Shown here: in pieces, positions 1-5,581 of the stretch
Layout: every line of letters starts with the position of its first letter
How positions within the stretch are numbered: the first letter of the stretch is position 1
From: Desulfobacteraceae bacterium
GTDB taxonomy: Bacteria; Desulfobacterota; DSM-4660; Desulfatiglandales; Desulfatiglandaceae
DNA: 7,094 nucleotides
Direction: 5' to 3'
Assembly (NCBI GenBank): GCA_030632525.1
Contig: DAOVUP010000080.1
Location: 1-7,094 of the forward strand
Notes under the pieces: generated by a model
The model's input: only the letters and a program-made list of their open reading frames with translations
Told to the model about the DNA's origin: nothing
The model's database searches: none
Made by a program: the position numbers and the translations under genes

Positions 1-371
1 CCTATAAGTGAGGCAGCAAATTCCCTTCCCAGGGTTCGTCCGATAAAGAACGCAGCGCTCGCGCCAAGCATGGCCCCGATCCAGACATATAGGAAACCCC
101 AGTATGCCCCAAAAATGGCGGCTCCTAACCCGGTCAGCAATGTTCCGGGCAAGAACAGGCATACCCCAATGGCGTAAATCAACATATAGAGGACCGGGGC
201 CCAGTGCCCTGCTGTTTCCAAAAAACGGCCCAGACTTTCGGCTGTAAGATAATCCTTAACCGGTGTGAAACGGATTAGAGCAATAGCCAAGATCACAAAG
301 GCAACCAGTATGGTGGCCTTTACCAGGGCTTTCCCACGTGTATTTGTAGATTGTTTCGTTTCAGTCTCCAT
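1..371 (-). CDS. TVP38/TMEM64 (VTT/DedA-like) membrane protein, C-terminus cut by window edge
   Basis: Reading the minus strand from the ATG at 371-369 gives 123 uninterrupted residues to the window edge. After a short polar N-terminus (METETKQSTNTRGK) there is a hydrophobic segment at about residues 18-34. A second spans about 57-75 and runs into LFLPGTLLTGLGAAIFGAYW (72-91). A third follows, ending in the small-residue stretch GAMLGASAAFFIGR (99-112). The LPG turn plus the G-rich stretch ending in GR are hallmarks of the VTT (SNARE-associated/DedA-like) domain. These are inner-membrane proteins with re-entrant loops; relatives are implicated in lipid scrambling or transport, but the substrate here cannot be told. 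Family members are usually about 200-250 aa, so roughly half is visible. The start has only a weak GGA seven bases upstream. It follows the flavoprotein gene by 221 bp, and the two families are known to co-occur and fuse. Confidence 0.85.
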   Translation of the reverse strand, partial: METETKQSTNTRGKALVKATILVAFVILAIALIRFTPVKDYLTAESLGRFLETAGHWAPVLYMLIYAIGVCLFLPGTLLTGLGAAIFGAYWGFLYVWIGAMLGASAAFFIGRTLGREFAASLI

Positions 372-427
372 TCCTTTATCCAGCACCCAATACCATCCAA
401 AGATTATCCCAGTACGATTTTCCGAAC

Positions 428-454
428 CTACGGGACAGGCGCAGATTCCCGTAG
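428..454. repeat. short inverted repeat (8 bp arms, 11 nt loop)
   Basis: The arms CTACGGGA (428-435) and TCCCGTAG (447-454) are perfect reverse complements around an 11-base loop. The element lies 57 bp upstream of the VTT gene start. On neither strand is it followed by a T-run, so it does not look like an intrinsic terminator. It could be an operator, an mRNA-stabilising hairpin or chance. Confidence 0.4.
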
Positions 455-477
455 ATTATTTAAACACACCACCTATC

Positions 478-596
478 CATCCTGCATCCTGTATCGTCCA
501 TCGTTCATCCAATCATCCACCCATCCCAGTACCCAATACCGAATATCCAATACCTAATACCCAGTACCCAATACCCAATCCCCAGTACCCAATCAA
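478..596. repeat. degenerate 7-bp tandem array, 17 units in register
   Basis: The 119 bp divide exactly into 17 heptads without a phase shift. The left part is of CATCCTG type (478-484 and 485-491 are identical). From 527 onward the units are variants of CAGTACC and CAATACC: CAGTACC at 527, 562 and 583; CAATACC at 534, 548 and 569; with GAATATC, TAATACC and CAATCCC between. The last unit covers the TGA stop of the flavoprotein gene (593-595). Two related heptads (CAGCACC, CAATACC) also sit at 381-394, next to the VTT start. Similar heptanucleotide arrays (STRR-type) are known in heterocystous cyanobacteria. The role is unknown. Confidence 0.85.
560..590 (-). other. G-quadruplex motif on the transcribed (minus) strand
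   Basis: The plus strand carries five C-tracts of at least three bases (560-562, 567-569, 574-576, 580-583, 588-590) separated by 3-4 bases. The minus strand, which has the sense of the mRNA here, therefore fits the canonical G3+N1-7 pattern with one spare tract. It arises from the heptad array just 3' of the flavoprotein stop. Folding is inferred from the pattern only. Confidence 0.55.
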
Positions 597-2038
597 CAGG
601 CCCTTCCTTTTAGATTAAAAAAGAATTTCAGACCTTTTTTAACTTTGTCCGAAAAGATCTTGGGCGAGAAATAGGTCCCCGCCACCCTTTTGTTAATTTC
701 ACCTAAGGTCGGGTAGGGATGCACTGCTGAAGCCAGCGAGGAGAGTTTCACCTTGCCGTTGAGTACAGCCACCCATTCATTGAGAAGCTCTCCTGCGCGG
801 GGTCCTAAGATCTGGACACCGATGGGCTTTTCATCTTTGTCCAAGATCATCTTGATCTTCCCGATCTTTTCCCCTTCCGCGAGACTTCTGTCATTGTCTT
901 TAAACGCCTCTGTCCAGACCGAATATTTGATGCCGGCAGCTATTGCCGCTTTCTCATTCATGCCGATACTGGCGAGTTCCGGGTCTGTATAGGTACACCA
1001 GGGGAGGAAGGTGTAATCAACCTTTCTCGGAAGGTGAAAAATCGCATTGCTGATAACGATTCCAGCTTCATATCCTGCAGCATGGGTAAACTGGTAGGCG
1101 CCAGTTACATCTCCTGCCGCATAAATATGTTTTATGTTCGTCCTCAACCTGTTGTCCACCTTCACACCCTTCTTATTTAGCTCAACACCGATATGCTCTA
1201 ACCCCAAACCCTCTATATTTGGCTTTCTGCCCAGGGCCACTAAGATCTTTTCAGCCCTCAGACTGATCTCTCTTCCGTCCACATCTTTAATCAATACCTC
1301 TCGTTTTCCGCCGCGCTCCAATGCACGGATTATGGTCGCGTCTAAATAAAACTCCACACCCTCTGAACTGAGGACTCCCATCACCTCATCAGCCAGGTCC
1401 TTATCCTCTTTGCTCAGGATCTGACCACTCCGCTGGACCACAGATACCTTTGAACCCAGCCGGGAAAAGGCCTGTGCCATCTCCGTGGCGATGGGACCTG
1501 CACCTAAAATAATCATGGATGACGGCAGATGTTCTAAAGAAAAAATCTCTTTATTGGTTATAAAGGGGGTTTTATCAAGGCCTTCCACAGGGGGGATGCC
1601 AGGGGAAGAGCCTGTAGCAATAACCCAGTTTTTGGCAGAATAGGTGTCTCCGTTCAGTCGAATAGTGTGATCATCGATGAAGGCGGGATCTCCAAATTCC
1701 ACCCTTGCGCCTAAAGAGCAGAATCTCTCTTCGGAATCGTGCTCTTGAATCGTGCTGATTACCGATCGAATCCTGGCTGTCACCTCTTTGAAATCCACCG
1801 GGGGCACTGTCATTTCAGGAAGCCCGAAAACTTTTGCTGTTTTCATCAAATGATACACATGGGCTGTCCGGATAAGGCTTTTACTGGGAACGCACCCAAA
1901 GTGCAGGCAATCACCACCCAACTCTTTTTCTTTTTCAACTAAGAGCGCTTTGGCCCCTAACTGAGCCGCTCCCGATGTAACAGTCAAACCCGCTGCGCCA
2001 CCTCCTAAAATCCCTATATCAAAATCATAGCCCGGCAT
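593..2038 (-). CDS. FAD-dependent pyridine nucleotide-disulfide oxidoreductase (dihydrolipoamide dehydrogenase/mercuric reductase-like)
   Basis: A 481-aa flavoprotein. The FAD Rossmann motif GGGAAG is at residues 12-17. The redox-active disulfide motif GGDCLHFGCVPSK has C44 and C49. The NAD(P) motif GAGPIA is at 179-184, the second FAD motif AAGD at 307-310, and a C-terminal dimerisation domain follows from about 340. The strand after the NAD(P) motif ends in VVQRSG rather than an acidic residue, which suggests NADPH preference (inference). The catalytic His of dihydrolipoamide dehydrogenase is replaced: the terminal motif reads HPYPTLGE, with Y442 in the His position and E447 kept, so a normal E3 role is unlikely. 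It has no N-terminal metal-binding domain, and its C-terminus has one Cys rather than the CC pair of mercuric reductase, so mercury reduction is not supported. It lies 54 bp behind the oxidoreductase gamma gene and ahead of a VTT gene, a pairing also found as single fused proteins. The true substrate is unknown. Confidence 0.9.
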   Translation of the reverse strand: MPGYDFDIGILGGGAAGLTVTSGAAQLGAKALLVEKEKELGGDCLHFGCVPSKSLIRTAHVYHLMKTAKVFGLPEMTVPPVDFKEVTARIRSVISTIQEHDSEERFCSLGARVEFGDPAFIDDHTIRLNGDTYSAKNWVIATGSSPGIPPVEGLDKTPFITNKEIFSLEHLPSSMIILGAGPIATEMAQAFSRLGSKVSVVQRSGQILSKEDKDLADEVMGVLSSEGVEFYLDATIIRALERGGKREVLIKDVDGREISLRAEKILVALGRKPNIEGLGLEHIGVELNKKGVKVDNRLRTNIKHIYAAGDVTGAYQFTHAAGYEAGIVISNAIFHLPRKVDYTFLPWCTYTDPELASIGMNEKAAIAAGIKYSVWTEAFKDNDRSLAEGEKIGKIKMILDKDEKPIGVQILGPRAGELLNEWVAVLNGKVKLSSLASAVHPYPTLGEINKRVAGTYFSPKIFSDKVKKGLKFFFNLKGRAC

Positions 2039-2043
2039 GATAT

Positions 2044-2048
2044 CCTCC
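2044..2048 (-). promoter_or_regulatory. Shine-Dalgarno GGAGG deciding the flavoprotein start
   Basis: On the minus strand GGAGG is followed by five bases and then the ATG at 2038-2036. A longer reading frame from a TTG at 2050-2048 would begin on this site itself, so the ATG (protein beginning MPGYDFDIG) is the better start. Confidence 0.8.
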
Positions 2049-2092
2049 AAATGGTGACAATGCTCCTTCTATGGATGCATGCGACCCGAACA

Positions 2093-2677
2093 TTAAATTT
2101 CTTCCTCCTCAATCGCCGATAGAGACAGGTTTTTCAAATCGATCTTTTTTGCGGCTTCGATCCCGGCATGGAGAGCCTTGCGATTTATTTCCTCTGTGCC
2201 CTTTGGTACCCTGGCCATCAGGGCTTGTTCAAGGTTTTTTAACGAAATGATCTGGGAAAGGACCCCGACCGCACCAAGAGCAACCATATTGGCGACCATC
2301 TCCTTCCCGATTTCCTTTCGCGCAATTCGTGTAAACGGAATGGCAGCTACACGATTTGTCGGTACTTGATGGACCAATGTAGAGTCTACTACCAGTAAAC
2401 CATCAGTTTTGAGATCAGGGAAGTAGGTATCGCATGCCTCTTGATTCATTGATAGAAGGAGATCCGGTTTTATTGCCTTGGGATAATCAATGGTCTGGTT
2501 ACTGATAATGACTTCCGCTTTGCTGGTTCCTCCTCTTGCCTCAGGTCCATAGCTCTGGCTTTGGCAGACAAACTTTTCATCGTAGACCCCTGCTGCCTCT
2601 GCTAATACAATCGCCGCAATAATGATACCCTGTCCCCCGGAGCCGCTTAAACGAACTTCATAACGTTCTTCTGCCAT
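2093..2677 (-). CDS. korC: 2-oxoacid (probably 2-oxoglutarate):ferredoxin oxidoreductase, gamma subunit
   Basis: This 194-aa cytoplasmic protein is the gamma subunit of a multisubunit 2-oxoacid:ferredoxin oxidoreductase (POR family). It begins with the family signature RLSGSGGQG (residues 9-17) in a Rossmann-like fold. The characteristic SYGPEARGGTSKAEVI follows at about residues 43-58. The gamma domain takes part in CoA binding and in the alpha/beta/gamma assembly. The length is normal for a stand-alone gamma subunit and there is no fused domain. It starts 24 bp after the beta-subunit stop, with AGGA eight bases before the ATG, so it is almost certainly translated from the same message. H. 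pylori oorDABC has the same gene order, which supports 2-oxoglutarate as substrate. Other 2-oxoacids cannot be excluded from this subunit alone. Confidence 0.93.
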   Translation of the reverse strand: MAEERYEVRLSGSGGQGIIIAAIVLAEAAGVYDEKFVCQSQSYGPEARGGTSKAEVIISNQTIDYPKAIKPDLLLSMNQEACDTYFPDLKTDGLLVVDSTLVHQVPTNRVAAIPFTRIARKEIGKEMVANMVALGAVGVLSQIISLKNLEQALMARVPKGTEEINRKALHAGIEAAKKIDLKNLSLSAIEEEEI

Positions 2678-2701
2678 TTCACCAATCCTAATCGAAAGAT
2701 C

Positions 2702-3529
2702 TCAGTCTCCCGCCCTCTCTCGAATCTTGTCATACTCTTCCGTATATATGGGTTTTTCCTCATCAGCTAAAATCCCTATGGTAAACTTGTCCTCAAGGTC
2801 TTCAGATGGCATTTTCTCTGCCTTTTCCACGGTCACTGAATTGTCTCTCATCCATTCCATCATTGTCACAGGATTCCCCATCTCATTTCGTCTTCCAAAC
2901 TGAATATGACAGTTGGAGATTATCTCTACCACACTGAAGCCACGTTTCAAAACAGCAGCTTTAATTAACTTATCCAGAATCTGCACATGGTAAACTGTTC
3001 CCCGCCCCACAAAGGCCGCCCCAGCCGTTACTGCCAGTTCTGCTATGGAGAAGGCATGTTCTATATGACCGTATGGCGCTGTTGCCGCGTGTGAACCATA
3101 GGGTGTTGTAGGTGAAAATTGTCCCCCTGTCATCCCGTAAATCTGATTGTTTATTATAATAGCCGTCAAGTTAACATTTCTTCTGGCAGCATGTATAAAA
3201 TGATTTCCGCCGATAGCGGTAGCATCCCCATCTCCCATGACAGTGATCACCGTCAGAGAGGGTTTAGCTAATTTAATGCCAGTGGCAAAGGTCAAGGCGC
3301 GTCCATGGGTTGTATGAAGGGTGTTGAAGTCCACATACACTGGCATACGCCCGGAACATCCGATGCCGGAAGCTAATACAATCTCGTCTTTTGTTAACCC
3401 CAGCCTGTCTATGGCGCGAATGAGGGACCCTAATATAACACCGTTGCCACATCCCGGGCACCATACATGGGGGAACTTCTTGTCATGACGGAGGTATTTG
3501 TGGATTAATTTTGTTATTTCCTTTGGCAT
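2702..3529 (-). CDS. korB: 2-oxoacid (probably 2-oxoglutarate):ferredoxin oxidoreductase, beta subunit (TPP and [4Fe-4S])
   Basis: This 275-aa catalytic subunit binds thiamine diphosphate and a [4Fe-4S] cluster. The TPP/Mg motif starts at GDG (99-101) and closes at NN (127-128), followed by IYGMTGGQFSPTT. Four cysteines, C24 and C27 (in WCPGCG), C58 (in GIGCSGR) and C207 (in SNCHI), match the spacing of the cluster ligands in the beta subunit of archaeal 2-oxoacid:ferredoxin oxidoreductase. The stretches SGIGCSGRM, NTLHTTHGRA and SNCHIQFGRRN resemble OorB proteins acting on 2-oxoglutarate. The reaction is 2-oxoglutarate + CoA + oxidised ferredoxin to succinyl-CoA + CO2 + reduced ferredoxin, and it is reversible in reductive TCA cycles. 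The ATG lies 3 bp after the alpha stop. Its Shine-Dalgarno GAGGAG (3536-3541) is encoded by the last two Glu codons of alpha, so the two are probably translationally coupled. Confidence 0.94.
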   Translation of the reverse strand: MPKEITKLIHKYLRHDKKFPHVWCPGCGNGVILGSLIRAIDRLGLTKDEIVLASGIGCSGRMPVYVDFNTLHTTHGRALTFATGIKLAKPSLTVITVMGDGDATAIGGNHFIHAARRNVNLTAIIINNQIYGMTGGQFSPTTPYGSHAATAPYGHIEHAFSIAELAVTAGAAFVGRGTVYHVQILDKLIKAAVLKRGFSVVEIISNCHIQFGRRNEMGNPVTMMEWMRDNSVTVEKAEKMPSEDLEDKFTIGILADEEKPIYTEEYDKIRERAGD

Positions 3530-3532
3530 ATT

Positions 3533-4684
3533 TTACTCCTCGAGCAATAGTTCACCAAGGATTTCATCGGGGGTGATGAACTGGCCGTCAATGCGGTTGT
3601 ATTTCTTCACGTCTGTCTTCCCCTGATTAACACGTTGTACCTCCCTGTAGATCTGTCCCATATTCATCTCAGGTACTAATACCCTTTTGCACTGCTTCAA
3701 TACTTTATCTACCAGGCGTTCCGGAAAGGGGAAGAGGGTAATCAACTGTAATAACCCCGCTTTCGTGCCCTTACTCCTGGCATCAACCACAGCGCGCTGG
3801 GCAGAGCGGGTCACTGAACCATAGGCTATTACTGCTACATCCGCATCGTTCATCATAAATGTTTTGACAATCTGAATCTCATGGAGACCCTGGGCGAGTT
3901 TTCGAAACAGGCGGTTCGTAAAGATCTTGATCTCCTCGGGATGCTGGGTAGGAAAACCTCGTTCATCATGGACAAGACCGGTTATGTGATACCTGTATCC
4001 CGCTCCGAATGCGGCCATATCAGGGATGCCTGTGCTGTTATTCTCATAGGGGACATACCATTCCGGTGGGACACTGGGAGTTATCCTGTCGACAATCTCG
4101 ATATCTTGGGGAGAAGGGAAAATAACTGTCTCCCTGGTATGGGAGACCACTTCATCTGAAAGGAGAACCACTGGAATTCGGTACTTCTCGGAAAGGTTAA
4201 AAGCTCGAACCGTAATATCAAAACAATCGGTAACAGTTGATACAGCGAGAACGATAATCGGATTATCCCCGTGGGTTCCCCATCTGGCCTGCATTACATC
4301 CCCCTGACCAGGGCAAGTGGGCAGTCCCGTACTCCCGCCTCCGCGCATGACATTAACGACAACGCAGGGTGTTTCCGTGATGCATGCATAGCCTATGTTT
4401 TCCTGCATCAGGGAAAAGCCCGGTCCGCTCGTGGCGGTCATGCTCTTTACCCCCGCAATTGAGGCGCCTATTATGGCCCCCATACTGGCGATCTCATCTT
4501 CCATCTGGATGAACGTGCCCCCTACCTGGGGCATTTGAGCCGACAGGACTTCACTGATCTCTGAAGCAGGAGTTATCGGGTAACCGGCAAAAAAACGGCA
4601 TCCGGCAGCCAAAGCTCCCAAAGCAATGGCTTCATTTCCCTGTAGTAGTGATCTCTTTTTCTTTGGCATAACGGTGGCCATCAT
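3533..4684 (-). CDS. korA: 2-oxoacid (probably 2-oxoglutarate):ferredoxin oxidoreductase, alpha subunit
   Basis: A 383-aa alpha subunit of normal length for the split form of the family. It carries QGNEAIALGALAAGCRFFAG followed by the YPITP motif (35-39), which takes part in substrate and TPP handling. MEDEIASMGAIIGAS, TATSGPGFSLMQE and MRGGGSTGLPT follow, all typical of the POR N-terminal domain. The transketolase-C-like domain II makes up the C-terminal part. No gamma domain is fused to its N-terminus, which agrees with the separate korC. Its ATG overlaps the stop of the ferredoxin gene as ATGA (4 bp overlap). A GGGAG lies four bases before this ATG and seven before the adjacent second ATG (4681-4679), so Met2 may be the real initiator. 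The product forms the active centre with the beta subunit encoded 3 bp downstream. The OorA-like sequence and the gene order favour 2-oxoglutarate. Confidence 0.93.
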   Translation of the reverse strand: MMATVMPKKKRSLLQGNEAIALGALAAGCRFFAGYPITPASEISEVLSAQMPQVGGTFIQMEDEIASMGAIIGASIAGVKSMTATSGPGFSLMQENIGYACITETPCVVVNVMRGGGSTGLPTCPGQGDVMQARWGTHGDNPIIVLAVSTVTDCFDITVRAFNLSEKYRIPVVLLSDEVVSHTRETVIFPSPQDIEIVDRITPSVPPEWYVPYENNSTGIPDMAAFGAGYRYHITGLVHDERGFPTQHPEEIKIFTNRLFRKLAQGLHEIQIVKTFMMNDADVAVIAYGSVTRSAQRAVVDARSKGTKAGLLQLITLFPFPERLVDKVLKQCKRVLVPEMNMGQIYREVQRVNQGKTDVKKYNRIDGQFITPDEILGELLLEE

Positions 4685-4995
4685 ACATCTCCCACAGTAT
4701 CAGGACCGAGCTCCTGTACAGTAATGGCAAAGTCGGGACAGTGCAATTCGCAGAATCTGCAGCCAATGCAGTCTTCAGGACGTTCGAATACAGGCCCTCC
4801 ATGCTCATCCTGTCCGATCACATTCTTGGGGCAAAAGGAACTACAGATGCCACATTTTTTACACCAGTCCTTAAAAACAGTATGGCTGTACCGTTTTTTC
4901 GCTCTCTCGGATTGCTTTTCCGATGGTTTGCCGGGAATATTTCTTTGTGTGCCCTTTTCAGGTCTTACAGCAGGCCTTTTCTTTTTGCCGGTCAC
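4681..4995 (-). CDS. korD: 2x[4Fe-4S] ferredoxin, delta subunit of the 2-oxoacid:ferredoxin oxidoreductase
   Basis: The C-terminal half is a two-cluster bacterial ferredoxin with two CxxCxxCxxxCP motifs, CKKCGICSSFCP and CIGCRFCELHCP. In the 104-aa reading these are C45, C48, C51, C55 and C76, C79, C82, C86. It passes electrons from the beta-subunit cluster to external ferredoxin. The N-terminal 40 residues are strongly basic (many Lys/Arg) and probably disordered, which is longer than usual for this subunit. I start it at a GTG (4995-4993) preceded by AGAGG (5003-5007) with a 7-base spacer. The frame stays open to a GTG at 5130, but that extension is encoded by an intergenic heptad repeat and lacks a good ribosome site. 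A TTG pair near 5025-5020 is a further alternative. The stop overlaps the korA start by 4 bp. The family call is firm; the start is uncertain. Confidence 0.85.
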   Translation of the reverse strand: MTGKKKRPAVRPEKGTQRNIPGKPSEKQSERAKKRYSHTVFKDWCKKCGICSSFCPKNVIGQDEHGGPVFERPEDCIGCRFCELHCPDFAITVQELGPDTVGDV

Positions 4996-5002
4996 CGTCC
5001 TA

Positions 5003-5007
5003 CCTCT
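5003..5007 (-). promoter_or_regulatory. Shine-Dalgarno AGAGG supporting the internal GTG start of korD
   Basis: On the minus strand AGAGG is followed by seven bases (TAGGACG) and then GTG at 4995-4993. No comparable site precedes the upstream GTG at 5130, which lies inside the repeat hairpin. This favours the 104-aa protein. Confidence 0.5.
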
Positions 5008-5086
5008 TTTTTTCCGATACAACAATGGCTCCGAGACCTTTGAAAAACTCCGGGGTTGATTGAACTTTAAAATGCGCCTTTTCACG

Positions 5087-5150
5087 GTGAAACGTGATGC
5101 GTGAAACGTGATGGGTGATGCGTGATTCACGTTTCATTCTTCACGTTTCA
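5087..5150. repeat. heptad array forming a long interrupted hairpin
   Basis: Positions 5087-5149 are nine heptads in exact register: GTGAAAC, GTGATGC, GTGAAAC, GTGATGG, GTGATGC, GTGATTC, ACGTTTC, ATTCTTC, ACGTTTC. The sense flips in the middle. TGAAACGTGA at 5088-5097 and 5102-5111 is therefore the reverse complement of TCACGTTTCA at 5141-5150 and 5127-5136. The result is a stem of two 10-bp helices separated by a 4x4 internal loop, with a 15-base terminal loop. It lies between the [2Fe-2S] ferredoxin gene and korD. No T-run follows on either strand, so it is not a classical terminator; RNA processing or stability is possible. Confidence 0.75.
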
Positions 5151-5208
5151 GGATATCTTAAACAGCCGGATTTGGGTGGAAATCGGATTTATTTGTATTT
5201 CAGGTTGA

Positions 5209-5511
5209 TTAGTCGCCGCCAACAATACCTTTCAGAGTGGATACGATTTCCTCTACATCATCAGGCAAAACTCCTGCAAACCATATCTTTTGAGGGTAAA
5301 TCATGACATTAGAGCCTTTGGCACAGAGACCCATGCATCCCGATTGGGAGACCCTCACCTTTCCTTTCCAGCCTTTCTCGTTAACAGCTTCTTTTAATTT
5401 AGACCTTACTAACTGACTGTTATTATCAGCACACGATTTTCTTTTCCCGCCCCTGTCATTGGTACAAACGAAGATATGACTTATGAACGGGGATTCCTTT
5501 TTCTCGGCCAT
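5209..5511 (-). CDS. thioredoxin-like [2Fe-2S] ferredoxin
   Basis: A 100-aa soluble protein of the thioredoxin-fold [2Fe-2S] ferredoxin family, related to Clostridium pasteurianum and Aquifex Fd and to the NuoE cluster domain. The four expected ligands are present: C16 (in HIFVCTNDR), C27 (in KSCADN), then C59 and C63 in SGCMGLCAKG. The following NVMIYPQKIWFAGV and the acidic DDVEEIV helix are also typical. It starts with ATG behind a strong AAAGGAG (5519-5525) with a 7-base spacer, and its length is normal. It lies between aconitase and the korDABC cluster in the same orientation. It may therefore serve as an electron acceptor, donor or accessory factor for the oxidoreductase, but that link is by position only. 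Its gene is bracketed by two nearly identical 36-bp repeats. Confidence 0.9.
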   Translation of the reverse strand: MAEKKESPFISHIFVCTNDRGGKRKSCADNNSQLVRSKLKEAVNEKGWKGKVRVSQSGCMGLCAKGSNVMIYPQKIWFAGVLPDDVEEIVSTLKGIVGGD

Positions 5512-5581
5512 GGTAGTACTCCTTTATTGTAAGTTCCCAAAAAGTCTGAGAATAATTGAACATTCCACCTCATTTTTTGGT

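Noticed and set aside
478..596. CRISPR array
   Set aside because: The units are 7 bp and contiguous with no unique spacers, and no cas gene is present.
265..618. Plus-strand reading frame whose C-terminal half has repeated YPIPNTQ-type peptide units
   Set aside because: It runs antisense through the VTT gene start and then through the 7-bp array, which automatically produces a 7-residue peptide repeat. There is no ribosome site or family resemblance.
593..2038. Annotation as mercuric reductase or as E3 of a dehydrogenase complex
   Set aside because: It lacks the HMA domain and terminal CC of MerA, and has Tyr in place of the catalytic His of E3. No mer or dehydrogenase-complex genes are nearby.
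2039..2050. Four-codon longer flavoprotein starting at TTG 2050
   Set aside because: The TTG overlaps the GGAGG that serves the ATG at 2038, and the FAD motif sits at the usual distance from that ATG.
3273..3464. Second minus-strand frame inside korB
   Set aside because: It is out of frame within a well-conserved gene and has no recognisable protein features.
5512..5560. Promoter for the [2Fe-2S] ferredoxin with a TACAAT -10 box
   Set aside because: The hexamer lies directly against the Shine-Dalgarno, so transcription would start within it. No good -35 is seen at the right distance.
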